Origin: CAYQQU01 sp964419545 | GTDB lineage: Bacteria; Bacteroidota; Bacteroidia; Chitinophagales; Saprospiraceae | DNA: 64,000 nt | NCBI GenBank assembly: GCA_964419545.1 | Contig: CAYQQU010000015.1 | Span: 24,868-88,867 of the forward strand | Direction: 5' to 3' | Shown here: piece after piece, positions 1-9,583 of the stretch | How positions within the stretch are numbered: the first letter of the stretch is position 1 | How the letters are laid out: each line of letters starts with the position of its first letter | The notes under the pieces: generated by a model | Databases searched by the model: none | Seen by the model: the letters and a program-made list of their open reading frames with translations, nothing else | What the model was told of the DNA's origin: nothing | Position numbers and translations under genes: made by a program

Positions 1-1
1 G

Positions 2-709
2 CTGGCCGGCGCCGTCGCCAACGTATTCATCTTTTTGGGGATCAGCCTCTGGACCATCGACTGGGCGGGAACGGCCGGTCAGCCCTGGCGCGCCTATATC
101 CTGGCTCATTACGAAGGAATCGCCTTTATGATGCTGCCGCTTTACGTGGTGATCCTGGCCAGCCTGGTAGCCGTGCAGGAGCACCAGCCGGGCATGTGGT
201 CGCAATTGTTCACATTGCCGCTTTCCCGGGGGGCAATATACTTCGGCAAGCTGTTTTTCGTATTGCTCCTTTTTCTTGCCGCCCACCTGCTTTTCATTCT
301 GGGCATGCTCGCGTCGGGGCTGGCGGCCGGCCTGCTGGCGCCGGCATCGGGACTATTGGAGGCTGCCCCTTCGCCGGGATTGATCGGGCTGCTGGCCGCC
401 AAAACCTTTGTTTCCATCCTCGGGTTGCTGGCTTTTCAGTACTGGCTCAGCCTTCGGTTCCGGCATTTTATCGTGCCGCTGACCATCGGCATACTGGGCT
501 TCGTCGGGGTATCCATCATGGGGCCGGACTGGCCCGGCGCCAACTACCTCTTTTACGCTTATCCCATACAGTTTATGCCCGATTTTACCGGCGATATCGC
601 CCCATTGCCGCGCTGGGGCGGCCGGCTGCCGGGGGAGTGGCTGAGTATCGGCTATTTCCTGCTGTTCGGCTGGCTGGGCTACCTGGATGTGCGCAGAATG
701 GACTGGTAA
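2..709 (+). CDS. ABC-2 type transporter permease, 5' end outside the window
   Basis: Membrane subunit of an ABC exporter. The frame is open from the first codon of the window, so the N-terminus is missing; a TTG at 35 is not a convincing start. The visible part has about five hydrophobic segments, in order: one ending in VAVQEH, a long one after GKLFFVLL, one around LLAAKTFVSI, one around HFIVPLTIGI, and a last one near the C-terminus. The stretch QLFTLPLSRGAIYFGK between the first two is typical of the coupling helix of lantibiotic-immunity-like ABC-2 permeases. The ATPase partner would be expected upstream, outside the window. The gene converges on yebC with 2 bp between the stop codons. 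The substrate cannot be told. Confidence 0.75.
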   Translation: MAGAVANVFIFLGISLWTIDWAGTAGQPWRAYILAHYEGIAFMMLPLYVVILASLVAVQEHQPGMWSQLFTLPLSRGAIYFGKLFFVLLLFLAAHLLFILGMLASGLAAGLLAPASGLLEAAPSPGLIGLLAAKTFVSILGLLAFQYWLSLRFRHFIVPLTIGILGFVGVSIMGPDWPGANYLFYAYPIQFMPDFTGDIAPLPRWGGRLPGEWLSIGYFLLFGWLGYLDVRRMDW

Positions 710-711
710 TG

Positions 712-1425
712 TCAGTCCTCGTTCATGTTGTGGAAAACATTGATCACGTCGTCGTCGTCCTCCATCTTATCGATGAGTTTGATGACGTCCTCGACTTGTT
801 GGTCGGATAATTCCTTGGTATGGTTGGGAATGCGCACCAGTTCGGTAGATTCGACCGTCATACCTTTCTCCTCCAGTGCTTTTTGCATGGCGCCGAAGTC
901 GGTAAACTCGCAGTACAGCGCCAGGTGTTCCTCTTCCTTCTTGATCTCTTCGAGGCCGTAGTCGATCAGTTCGAGCTCCAGTTCTTCCAGGTCGAAGTCT
1001 TCTGCTTTTACTTTGAAGACGCCTTTGCGTTCGAACATATAATCGACGGAGCCGGAGGTGCCCAGCGAGCCGCCGTATTTGCTGAAAATGTGGCGGACGT
1101 TGGCGACGGTGCGGGTGGAGTTGTCGGTGGCTGTTTCCACAATAAGGGCGATGCCGTGCGGAGCGTAGCCTTCGTAGACGATCTCCTGGTAGTCTTCCGC
1201 ATCTTTTGACGAAGCCCTTTTGATGGCGCTTTCCACGTTGGCCTTGGGCATATTGGCGGTCTTGGCGTTCTGGATCGCGATGCGCAGGCGAGGGTTGTAC
1301 TGCGGGTCGGCCCCGCCCTCTTTGACGGCGATGGCGATTTCGCGGCCGATCTTGGTAAATGTCTTGGCCATGTTGGCCCAGCGTTTGAACTTGCGTTCTT
1401 TGCGGAATTCAAATGCGCGTCCCAT
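712..1425 (-). CDS. yebC: YebC/PmpR/TACO1 family protein
   Basis: Full-length (237 residues) member of the YebC/TACO1 family, annotated as a DNA-binding regulator and more recently linked to translation of difficult (proline-rich) stretches. Seen in the sequence: the N-terminal basic region MGRAFEFRKERKFKRWANMA, the FTKIGREIAIAVKEGG and NMPKANVESAIKRA family motifs, the YEGYAPHGIALIVE strand and the C-terminal VIKLIDKMEDDDDV acidic helix. The Bacteroidota form, with FEFRK at the N-terminus, fits the ATG at 1425. The gene stands alone: it converges with the permease, and the upstream 400 bp separate it from a divergent envelope gene. A TAATTTCG sequence upstream resembles a -7 box but lacks a clear -33 partner. 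Confidence 0.93.
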   Translation of the reverse strand: MGRAFEFRKERKFKRWANMAKTFTKIGREIAIAVKEGGADPQYNPRLRIAIQNAKTANMPKANVESAIKRASSKDAEDYQEIVYEGYAPHGIALIVETATDNSTRTVANVRHIFSKYGGSLGTSGSVDYMFERKGVFKVKAEDFDLEELELELIDYGLEEIKKEEEHLALYCEFTDFGAMQKALEEKGMTVESTELVRIPNHTKELSDQQVEDVIKLIDKMEDDDDVINVFHNMNED

Positions 1426-1825
1426 GTATTAATAGTTTTTCGGTGCGAAATTAATATTTTTTTCCTGCTGTAGGGAGGGGGGCGACCTCTTCCGCGCCGG
1501 CCTGGCCGGCCACCTCGTTTTGCCTCGTTTTTTTCTTTTGGGGAGAACCCAATTTTGCTTTCCAGGCGCTCGTAAGCCGATTTTTCGGGTAAAAATTTGC
1601 CCTTTCCACAGAATACCCGTAATTTCACATCCAATTCTCGCCCAAAAGAACGGAGAATCGTCCGTTTAGCTTTGAGTTAACACGCTACCTACCACATTGT
1701 CAAGGGGTCTAGCACCCGCTGATCTGTTATTTCAATCTTGTTCCGAACCAATAGCTTTTCGTTTCACCCCGGTTAGCTAAGACGATTGAGTATACATTTA
1801 TCAACATTTTATAATCCTTGAAATC
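1426..1825. other. Divergent intergenic region
   Basis: 400 bp between yebC (minus) and the outer-membrane barrel gene (plus). It must hold both promoters. On the plus strand TACATTTA (1793-1800) resembles a -7 box but no TTG lies 17-23 nt before it. A GC-rich palindromic patch (CGCCGGCCTGGCCGGCC) lies near 1495-1512. No ORF or RNA gene was recognised. Confidence 0.4.
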
Positions 1826-3049
1826 ATGACTGGAAAAATCACAACCTGCACCCCCCGGCGGGGTTGGCTGGTCCTGATGGCGCTGCTGCTGGGCCTACCC
1901 GCGCTCCGGGCCCAGGACACGCTGAAGATTTCAGAACTCTACCCGACGGATACCGCCATGACGGCTACTCGACAGGGTTCTTCACTACCGCCGATATCGG
2001 TGGGACTGAGCAGCGGCACCCACGCGTTTGTGGGGATCGACGCTACTGCCAATCTCCTGCCGCGCTTCAATGTTCGGCTGGGGTATAACCTGATGCAATT
2101 TACGCTGGACGACTTCCGGCTGCAAGGCTCTTATTTCGGCTTTTCCGACCAGGTCTTCCTGCTCGATGTCAACACCAATCTCAGCACGCTGGGCCTGCTG
2201 GCCGACTACGCCCTCAATCCGGCAGAAAACCTGCGGGTAATGGCCGGCGCTATGGTCAGTTTAAACAACCGCATCGAAGTTGACGGCCGCTTCCAAAACA
2301 GTATTTTCATCAATGACTTCGAGCTGCAACCCGAGCGCATCGGGGCTGTCGGCGGGACTTACCGGACCAAGTTGCCCGTTTTTCCTTACCTCGGGGTAGC
2401 GCTGGGCCGCGCCATTCCCAAACGCCGCCTGGGCCTGAGCCTGGAAGTCGGGGCCTATTTGCGCGGAAAACCCGAAGTCACCCTGCGCTCCTCCGGCTTG
2501 CTGGCGGATAATGAGCATAACGGCCCTATTATATCGGAAAACCTATCCAACCTGTCCTTGCCGCTTTCCTGGCATCCCAACTTTTCGCTGCGCCTCAGCT
2601 ACCGACTCGACCCGCCGCCGCCGCCGGCGCCGACGCCGACGCCCGGAAGCGAGATCGAGCCCGCGGAGAGTGAGCCGGAAATGCCGATGGAGCGCCCGGA
2701 GGACCTCGCCGTTGCGGAAGAGACGACCGCCCCGGTAAAGCCCGAAGTATCGGTTGCCGATTCGTACCCGTATATCATCTTCAACGGGAAGGTGCTCGAC
2801 GCGGATACCAAGCAGCCGCTCGAGTACGTCTACGTCGACGTTTACAAAGAATTACCCGGCAAAAACCGCGAATTGATCCGCACGGGGCGCTTCCCCGGCG
2901 GCCTCTTTACGGTGGGAATGGAGCATGGTCTCAATTATGTCTTCGTCTTCATCCACCGGGATTACGGGGAGCAAGAACGAACGTTCCAGCTGCCCCAGAG
3001 CTTTTCGGAAAGAATCAAGGACCAGAATTTTTACTTAGAATCTAATTAA
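1826..3049 (+). CDS. Predicted outer-membrane beta-barrel protein with Pro-rich linker and C-terminal carboxypeptidase-regulatory-like domain
   Basis: 407 residues. An N-terminal signal peptide (about residues 1-29, ending ALRAQ) is followed by about 230 residues of alternating amphipathic strands (for example FNVRLGYNLMQFTLD and FPYLGVALG), as in small OmpW/OmpA-type barrels. Then comes a Pro/Glu-rich linker (about 263-310, starting PPPPPAPTPTPG). The C-terminal domain (about 318-405) contains FNGKVLDADTKQPLEYVYV, which fits the carboxypeptidase-D regulatory-like fold common in Bacteroidota envelope proteins. It is probably co-transcribed with the lipoprotein gene 14 bp downstream, suggesting a joint envelope role. 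The exact function is unknown; the barrel assignment is an inference from the strand pattern. Confidence 0.7.
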   Translation: MTGKITTCTPRRGWLVLMALLLGLPALRAQDTLKISELYPTDTAMTATRQGSSLPPISVGLSSGTHAFVGIDATANLLPRFNVRLGYNLMQFTLDDFRLQGSYFGFSDQVFLLDVNTNLSTLGLLADYALNPAENLRVMAGAMVSLNNRIEVDGRFQNSIFINDFELQPERIGAVGGTYRTKLPVFPYLGVALGRAIPKRRLGLSLEVGAYLRGKPEVTLRSSGLLADNEHNGPIISENLSNLSLPLSWHPNFSLRLSYRLDPPPPPAPTPTPGSEIEPAESEPEMPMERPEDLAVAEETTAPVKPEVSVADSYPYIIFNGKVLDADTKQPLEYVYVDVYKELPGKNRELIRTGRFPGGLFTVGMEHGLNYVFVFIHRDYGEQERTFQLPQSFSERIKDQNFYLESN

Positions 3050-3063
3050 TCATTCCACCCGAT

Positions 3064-4785
3064 ATGAAAACATTTCAATCCAAACCGACCTACCTTATCG
3101 CCTCGCTGCTCCTGTTTTTGGGGGCCTGTACCCAGCAGGCGCGGGAAGACCTGATCAACGAGGCTACGGCCGGCGTTACCGTAAATATTAACACCGACAT
3201 CTTCGACTTTCCGGTAGTGATCCAGCTTACCGACGCCAATCCGGAAAACGATCCCATACCCGCCAATCTGGATTTGCGCGTGGAAGGGCCCGATAAAGAC
3301 CAGGTGTACTCCCCGGCCGGTCATCGCAACCTGCAGGTAGTCAACGGCATCGTCGAAGTGGCGGTGGATAAGGAACTGGACATCTCCGTCGGCAACCCGC
3401 TGGAGCTGACCCTCATCGCCGAGGCGCCCGGATACCTCAAAACCGTTAAACAGGTGGTGCTCTACGACACCACTTTTCAGTATCAAGAGGTGCCGATGGT
3501 CAACCTCGCTTCCCTGCCCAAGGGCGTAAGTTCCGTAGAAGGCAGCTTCAGCGCCGGAACCGACGGCGCCAGCCAGAAAGTGGAAGTGACCAGCCCGCTG
3601 ACGGAAGGAAAGGAGGAAGCGGCTACCGTCACCGTCAGGCAGGGCACCAAGGTGTTTAACGCCAACGGTCAGGAACTGCAGGGCGAAGTCGATATCCAAC
3701 TGGTGCATTTCGACAATCGCAGCCCGGAGTCGGTCAACGCCTTCCCCGGCGGCATGACCGCCTATTCGGTAATTGACGAGAACGGAGAATTGATCGAACC
3801 GATCGAGTTTGTGACGGCCGGGTTCATCGCGCTCGACATGTATGTCGGGAACAAAGAGGTGAAAACCTTTTCTCAACCCGTGGAGATCAGCGTCGGCATC
3901 AGCCGCGCCACCATCAACCCCAACACCAACCAGACGGTGCAGGTAGGGGACGAGATCCCGATCTGGAGCCTCGACGACGAAACGGGCCAGTGGAAATACG
4001 AAGGCGTGGCGGCTGTCTCGCTCGTCAATGAAGGGCAACTGATGGCAACTTTCGAGGTGACGCACTTATCGTGGTGGAACCTCGATTACCGTGTCGAGCC
4101 CTTCTGCAACAAAGCGAGTCCGGTTCAATTCAACATTCGCTCCCGCTTCGAAGGCGACGATGCGCCGACCTACTATTCCCGACTGTACGACGTCAATACG
4201 GGCCTGTATTTCAGCAACTCCAATTACATCCGCATCGAGAACGGCAAGGCCCACTACTTGTACAATATTCCCGGCAACCGGATGTTCAGCCTGCATTTGT
4301 TCGAATACAGCAATTATTCCTGCCGCAACCTGGTCCACGAATCCAGTCCTTTCACTACGACCTGTAATGACGAGGTCGAGGTGGATCTGTTTAGCTTCAA
4401 CCCTCCGCAACGGGACATCATCGAAGTATACGCAACGGGCGCCTGCGATGTGGAACTCGGGAATATCAACGATCCGATCGTCAAGCCCGATGTCCTGATC
4501 TTTTACCGGACAGCCGGATGCAAAGTCTTTAATGTGCTGGGCGAATTCGACAAAGGATACTTCCGGACCGATAAGCTCAAACACGGGCTGACTTACGACT
4601 TTCAGGTGAACATCGGCGGAGAGAGCTACCGCTTCGATGATATCACCATTCAGTCCGGACAAATTCCGTTTGAAAACGGCACCATTGACATCAACCTCGA
4701 CGACCTCATCGACGGCGACAAGGCCGTCCTGCGATTTGATAATATTCAAATACCGGAAGCTTATTGTGAAAGTATCACCGGTTAA
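3064..4785 (+). CDS. Secreted lipoprotein of unknown function
   Basis: 573 residues. The N-terminus has a lipoprotein signal peptide with lipobox LGAC (Cys at residue 22) followed by TQQARED, so it should be lipid-anchored, probably at the outer membrane. The mature part is beta-rich. Residues about 38-150 look like a carboxypeptidase-regulatory-like domain. A middle region with VFNANGQELQGEVDIQLVHF and WSLDDETGQWKYEG resembles ZU5/CILP-like proteins of Bacteroidota. The C-terminal 200 residues contain six or more Cys residues and a final domain around GKAHYLYNIPG and YFRTDKLKHG. It follows the barrel gene by 14 bp and is closed by a strong terminator. No enzymatic motif was seen. Confidence 0.75.
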   Translation: MKTFQSKPTYLIASLLLFLGACTQQAREDLINEATAGVTVNINTDIFDFPVVIQLTDANPENDPIPANLDLRVEGPDKDQVYSPAGHRNLQVVNGIVEVAVDKELDISVGNPLELTLIAEAPGYLKTVKQVVLYDTTFQYQEVPMVNLASLPKGVSSVEGSFSAGTDGASQKVEVTSPLTEGKEEAATVTVRQGTKVFNANGQELQGEVDIQLVHFDNRSPESVNAFPGGMTAYSVIDENGELIEPIEFVTAGFIALDMYVGNKEVKTFSQPVEISVGISRATINPNTNQTVQVGDEIPIWSLDDETGQWKYEGVAAVSLVNEGQLMATFEVTHLSWWNLDYRVEPFCNKASPVQFNIRSRFEGDDAPTYYSRLYDVNTGLYFSNSNYIRIENGKAHYLYNIPGNRMFSLHLFEYSNYSCRNLVHESSPFTTTCNDEVEVDLFSFNPPQRDIIEVYATGACDVELGNINDPIVKPDVLIFYRTAGCKVFNVLGEFDKGYFRTDKLKHGLTYDFQVNIGGESYRFDDITIQSGQIPFENGTIDINLDDLIDGDKAVLRFDNIQIPEAYCESITG

Positions 4786-4816
4786 GGACAGAACTACTTT
4801 TTAGGATCGAACGAGG

Positions 4817-4849
4817 ATCCCGGACCTTGGCCAAGGTTCGGGATTTTTT
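4817..4849 (+). terminator. Rho-independent terminator after the lipoprotein gene
   Basis: A 14-nt arm (4817-4830, ATCCCGGACCTTGG) pairs with 4831-4844 with a single G-T mismatch, and runs straight into six T (4844-4849). It lies 31 bp after the stop codon at 4785. Confidence 0.85.
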
Positions 4850-4870
4850 AGTCATTGGTATTTTGTCTTC

Positions 4871-4941
4871 AGTCTTTGGTCTTTGGCTGGCTCCGCGGAG
4901 CACCAAAGACTAATGACCAAAGACCAAAGACCAAAGACCAA
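4871..4941. repeat. Nested palindrome plus GACCAAA heptamer tract
   Basis: AGTCTTTGGT (4871-4880) and ACCAAAGACT (4902-4911) form a perfect 10-bp inverted repeat around a perfect 12-bp palindrome GCTCCGCGGAGC (4890-4901). Directly after it GACCAAA repeats 3.9 times (4915-4941), ending 8 bp before the stop codon of the minus-strand gene. The GGCTCCGCGG core and the CCAAAGACC motif recur in the minisatellite at 26849-27143, also between convergent genes. Confidence 0.8.
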
Positions 4942-4948
4942 CCCGCCA

Positions 4949-7900
4949 CTACCCCCGGTTGGCCGCTTCCACCCGGCGCAGGAACAGGGTAGCCGTACCC
5001 GGCTCCACGGCCTGTATCTCGTAAGTTTCGCCGTCGTCCATCTTCACGATGAGGTCTTTATTTTTCAGGCTGAGCAGTTCATCCATAAATTTGGTGTTGT
5101 TGGAGACGATGCTCAGGATGCCTTGCTTGAAGCCGAAGAAATAGTAGTACGTACTCGGCGATTTGAGGTAGATGTAGAGGCGATCGTCTTCGTTGGACGG
5201 CATCTTGATCTCCACGTGGCAATCCACGGTTTTATTGATGGTTTCGCCGTTGATGCTGATGACGCCGGCCTGCTTTTCGGTGGTGACCAGCGACTGGTAT
5301 TCCGTATTCCATTTCATTTTCAGGCGGCTGAACAGAAAAGTATACGGGTTGTATTTTTTGGGAATATCGAGCAGGCCCAGGCTCATACCCGCTACCACCT
5401 CCTGCATGTTCTTGTCGTCGGGGAAGAGTTCGGCTACTGTTTTTTTGTAGAAATTCAGGTCGGCCAGGTACCCGATGCTCGCCGAGCCGAAGGTGGCCGA
5501 CTGGAAATCGGTGATCATCTCTTTGAGCAATACTTCCGGAAGGATGAGCTTGACGCCGGTCATGAGTTCCGCTTCCACGGGGGGCAATTCCGGTTGGTCG
5601 GGCGGGAGGGGTGCAGCTTCGCCTTCGGCGGCGACCTCACCGGTCGTTTCCGTCTCATCGGGGGGCAGCATCATATCGCCTCCTTCGGGCATCATGATAT
5701 CGCTTTCCGCTTCTTCCTTTTCTTCTTCTTCCGGCGGCGGCGGCGGAAACTCGGTAGTTGCTCGTCCGGCGGCGTCGACACTGATGTATTTGAGGCCCGA
5801 TCCCAGGGTGAATTTCCCTTCGGCCAGCACGGAGGCGTCGCGGTTGTCGAACCGCAGTATATTGCCTTTGGGGACGTCGTCGACGATCTTCAGGGAATCA
5901 CCGAACACGAACTGGTCGCGCTCCCGGTCGTATTTGAAGATACCGGTGGTGCGCAGGATGGGGCGATCTTTGCGGAAGTACAGGGGCATCATCGCGCGCG
6001 GGTAGAGGCGCGCCGTTTCTTTGCTCAGGAAAAGGCCGGTTTCCAGGGGCTCGCCCTCGATGCTTTTGGGGCTTTCGAAAGCCACTGCCAGGTCGTTTTT
6101 ATCGGCCTCGCAGCTCACTGTAAACCAGTATTTGTAGGGTAGTTTGTCGGCCGTGATGCGGGCGAAGCCGTCGAATTTGAGGTTTTTGGACTCTGCGCTG
6201 AGGCTGATGCGCCCCTGGAAGCCCGTTTTGACGTCGATGAAAAAGCTGTCGGCCGGCGTCACTTCGCCGGTGGCCCGGGTGACTACCCGCTTTTCGTCGT
6301 AGCTCCCTTTGCCGACCGGCTGGCCGATGATATTGGAAAACTCGATTTCCTGTTCGCGGTCGCCGATATTGTATTCGTAGAAGCCGGTGGCTTCGTAGAG
6401 GCGGCGGCCCAGAATATCGACGGTAGCCCGGTTGATGACGTGGTTCTGGTTCAGCGTGTCGGCGACGATGCGGGCGTTGGTCAGCTCGGTGATGACGCCG
6501 TCCTTTTGTATTTCGATCCAGTTGCTGTCGGGGTAAATAAAGGCGTCGGCGGCGACGATGTGGGGGATTCCTTCGATGGATAGCAGGTTGGTTTTGAGGT
6601 CGAGCAACGCTTTTTCGCCTTCGAAGCGCAGGGAGTCCTGGTCAGGATGAATCGATTGAAAGCGTCCGGGCTTGTCGAGATCGGTTTCGAAGGCGACCTT
6701 CTCGTCTTTCATATCCCACACGAACTGGGTCATCGAGGTTTTGAACTGGTGGTAGTGCAGCAGGATCTCGTGCAACTCGCGGTTGGCCTCGAAGCGGGCT
6801 TCCTGTTCGTCGAAATCGACCACGCCGTTGACGTTGTTGGTTTCCAGCGCGAGCCGGTCCAGTTCGTTGGTCTTGATTTCCAGCGTGGTGGTGTCGGCCT
6901 GGGCGGAGAAGGCGCCGAAGGAAAAGAGCTGGGAGCGCATGCGGGCTTTGTCCCATTCGAAGAGGCCCCTGCCCTTGAGGCCGCCCGGGGTCAGGATGAG
7001 GGTGCCGTCGAGGTTGTGGTTATTTTCTTTGAACAGGTCAAAAGGAGCTTCTTCGGAGCTGATGTACATCGAATCGCGGTAGGGCCGCCAGTTGATGGCC
7101 ACGTCGACCCCGTGGGCCTGCGGCACTTCTTCGGGGCGGTCTTCTTCCAGGTCGAAGCGGTCGGCCGTAGCGAGCATCTGTCGGGGTTTGAAGATGATGT
7201 CTTCGGCGTCTACCGAAGCGCCCAGGTAGCGAAGGTTGCCCAGGCCGAGCAACCCCTTATTGCTGAGGGTGATCGCGCCGGTGTACTGCCCTTTGCCGGT
7301 GTAGGCGGGATAGCCTTCGGGCGGGGTATCCGAAATGAAGCCGAGCGATTGGTCTTCTTCCTGAATGACCAGGGTCTCGCGGAAGTCGGGAAAAATGTCT
7401 GCCGAGATTAGGGAGCCTTCGAACGCGACATCTTCGGCGGTGAAATTATCCAGCTGGTTGAAGCTGAAGGGGTCGAGCTTGAAATAAAAGGAATCGCGGT
7501 GATAGGCGCCGTCCTGGGTGGCTTCGCGGTCGTAATAGACGAAAGAATTTTCTTTGGACTGCAGGGAAGGGAACATCTCGATCTCTTCCTGCCCCGATTT
7601 GTTGGATGGGGCGTCGATGAGGAGTACGCCGGTGAGGTGTTCGATGCGCGAGCCGATGGAGAAGGCTTCGGGGCGCTGGTTTTCGTCCCGTTTGCCGGTG
7701 GGGATATACAGGTCGAAGAAGCGCACGGAGTCGAGGTCGATCTTGAAGCGGTCGTAATCGAAGTGGTAGTTTTTACCCTCCAGGGTGCTGAATCCGGCAA
7801 AGATGCGCCCGTCGAAGTCGATGTTGCGGTTGGGGCGCAGGACCACCTCGTCGTTTACCGGTTTGATGCCCACGCGCTGGCTGGCGCTGAACTCGATGGC

Positions 7901-9583
7901 GGGCACTCCGCTGATCTGGAGGTTGAGCGTCTCGGGGTCGAGTACGGCGTTGGCCTGCTCGGTTTTGGAATTGATCTTGAGCACGTCGTAGTCCACCTTG
8001 TTCTGGTCGGCTTTGGAATAGTGGAACACCTTGTCTTTGATCTCCACGACTTCCTTGTCGCTATCGTAGTTGATGAAGCCTTCCGCCGCCAGGTCGTAGA
8101 GCAGTCCCTGAATACTTTTCACCGTGTAGCTCGAATTCATGTATCTGGCGAGGCGGTTGGCGTCGATGAAGCTGGTGTCTTCTTTTTCCGCCAGAACGGC
8201 CATGATGGCGATGGGGTTGGAGGTGGCGATACCCTGAAAGCGCTGGTAATCGGCTTTGCGGAAATATTCCAGCGATTCGAAGGAAACGTCGCTTTTGAAG
8301 CGGGGGCCGATCTTCGCCTGGCCGATGACGATGGAATCGCTGTTGAAGTAGGCGTTGATCTTGTCGACATCGATATTGACCTCGTGCAGGGAGTTGAAGA
8401 AGGGGTTGCGGTCGCTGCCCCGGTCGCCGCGCGAAAGCTGCATTTCCCTGTTGGGTATCTCGAAGCGGATATCTACGGAAGGATGGAAGATGGAGTCATT
8501 TTCGAAATAGAGGATCGCCTCTGCGCGTTCCCCGACGATGCGTTCCTCGTGGCGGATGGTAAACAATTCGGCGGCGCCCCGGAAAGCGGGCTGGTCGCCG
8601 TTCTTGTAGATCTGTACGCGGGCGGGCTGGTCTTTGGTGCCGAAACCGTATACCGTTCGCCCCTGCAGCCGGAAGCCGCCCTGGAAGGCGATGCCTTCCC
8701 CGATATTGTTGATGTCGAGCAATTGTTCTTTGGACTCGAAGCGGGGGTAAGACCCTTCGGTGGCGCGGTACGAGGCGGTCAGTTTATCGCTGAAGCTGCC
8801 GACCACGGATCGCCCGCCGAAGTAGAGCGGGTAGTGGAGTTTGACGCTGTCGGCCTCGTAAAGACTCTTTTTCACTTCCACCTCGTATTCGGTCAGTTCG
8901 ACGTAAACTTCCGGGAGGTCGACGCGTTCCCAGGTCGTCTGGCCGCCCAGGCCTCGCCACAGTTGTTTGAGCGGGAAAAACTCGCCGGCCGTTTTCCGGA
9001 TCATGATGGAATCCTCTTTGCGGATCGCGATGAGGTCGAGCTGATCGAAAATGACCGAGGGCACGCCTTCGCGGTACCGCAGTCCGTAGTCGTCGGTCTG
9101 AGCGTACCACGACAGCCCGTAGTCGGAGTATTTGAGGGCGCTATGTTGGAAGAAATTGGCGGAAAATTCGAGGAATTGCTGGTATTGGCTGCGGGTGCTC
9201 TCCTCGTCTTTGAGCATGCCTTCGAGAATGCGGTGCCAGGCGGCGAAGCGATTTTGGCCGTCTTCGGCGCGTTTGACCAGTAGTACGCCGTCCAGGTACT
9301 GGCGGAAATAGGGGTTGGAAGACATGCGCTGGGCCAGCATGGCGTTGGCGGTGCGGTGCAGGATGCGAAACTCCTCATCGGTGAGCAGGCCGCCCTGAAA
9401 GGCGTCGCGGAATTCCCGTAACGTCTCTTCGGAGGCCTGTTGTTTGCTCGCCGTCATAAAATCTTCGAGCTGTCCGATGAATTCGTTCGGCTTTTCGGAG
9501 AAGGCTTCCAGGCGTTGCGCAGATGCCGGATTGATGGCTGGGGTAAGGCAAAGCAGGGTTAAAAACAAGTAGATCTTTTTCAT
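4949..9583 (-). CDS. Very large exported protein of unknown function (1544 residues)
   Basis: The start is set at the ATG at 9583, which overlaps the prmA stop as ATGA and opens a clear signal peptide (MKKIYLFLTLLCLTPAIN, cleavage near ASAQ). A longer reading would add 12 residues with no signal character. The first 350 residues are mainly helical, with FRQYLDG and WHRILEGMLKDE. Most of the rest is long, repetitive and beta-rich without a known domain (for example FDGRIFAGFSTLEGKNYHFD). Around residues 1274-1331 is a Pro/Glu/acidic low-complexity segment. The C-terminus (STYYYFFGFKQGIL) is again folded-looking. Its place as last gene of the folD-prmA operon suggests steady expression. The size and beta-rich repeats could suit a periplasmic or outer-membrane scaffold, but that is speculation. 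Confidence 0.75.
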   Translation of the reverse strand: MKKIYLFLTLLCLTPAINPASAQRLEAFSEKPNEFIGQLEDFMTASKQQASEETLREFRDAFQGGLLTDEEFRILHRTANAMLAQRMSSNPYFRQYLDGVLLVKRAEDGQNRFAAWHRILEGMLKDEESTRSQYQQFLEFSANFFQHSALKYSDYGLSWYAQTDDYGLRYREGVPSVIFDQLDLIAIRKEDSIMIRKTAGEFFPLKQLWRGLGGQTTWERVDLPEVYVELTEYEVEVKKSLYEADSVKLHYPLYFGGRSVVGSFSDKLTASYRATEGSYPRFESKEQLLDINNIGEGIAFQGGFRLQGRTVYGFGTKDQPARVQIYKNGDQPAFRGAAELFTIRHEERIVGERAEAILYFENDSIFHPSVDIRFEIPNREMQLSRGDRGSDRNPFFNSLHEVNIDVDKINAYFNSDSIVIGQAKIGPRFKSDVSFESLEYFRKADYQRFQGIATSNPIAIMAVLAEKEDTSFIDANRLARYMNSSYTVKSIQGLLYDLAAEGFINYDSDKEVVEIKDKVFHYSKADQNKVDYDVLKINSKTEQANAVLDPETLNLQISGVPAIEFSASQRVGIKPVNDEVVLRPNRNIDFDGRIFAGFSTLEGKNYHFDYDRFKIDLDSVRFFDLYIPTGKRDENQRPEAFSIGSRIEHLTGVLLIDAPSNKSGQEEIEMFPSLQSKENSFVYYDREATQDGAYHRDSFYFKLDPFSFNQLDNFTAEDVAFEGSLISADIFPDFRETLVIQEEDQSLGFISDTPPEGYPAYTGKGQYTGAITLSNKGLLGLGNLRYLGASVDAEDIIFKPRQMLATADRFDLEEDRPEEVPQAHGVDVAINWRPYRDSMYISSEEAPFDLFKENNHNLDGTLILTPGGLKGRGLFEWDKARMRSQLFSFGAFSAQADTTTLEIKTNELDRLALETNNVNGVVDFDEQEARFEANRELHEILLHYHQFKTSMTQFVWDMKDEKVAFETDLDKPGRFQSIHPDQDSLRFEGEKALLDLKTNLLSIEGIPHIVAADAFIYPDSNWIEIQKDGVITELTNARIVADTLNQNHVINRATVDILGRRLYEATGFYEYNIGDREQEIEFSNIIGQPVGKGSYDEKRVVTRATGEVTPADSFFIDVKTGFQGRISLSAESKNLKFDGFARITADKLPYKYWFTVSCEADKNDLAVAFESPKSIEGEPLETGLFLSKETARLYPRAMMPLYFRKDRPILRTTGIFKYDRERDQFVFGDSLKIVDDVPKGNILRFDNRDASVLAEGKFTLGSGLKYISVDAAGRATTEFPPPPPEEEEKEEAESDIMMPEGGDMMLPPDETETTGEVAAEGEAAPLPPDQPELPPVEAELMTGVKLILPEVLLKEMITDFQSATFGSASIGYLADLNFYKKTVAELFPDDKNMQEVVAGMSLGLLDIPKKYNPYTFLFSRLKMKWNTEYQSLVTTEKQAGVISINGETINKTVDCHVEIKMPSNEDDRLYIYLKSPSTYYYFFGFKQGILSIVSNNTKFMDELLSLKNKDLIVKMDDGETYEIQAVEPGTATLFLRRVEAANRG

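Noticed and set aside
7499..9283. 594-codon plus-strand frame opposite the 1544-residue protein
   Set aside because: Shadow frame with low-complexity Val/Gly/Asp composition; the opposite strand has signal peptide, coupling to prmA and operon context.
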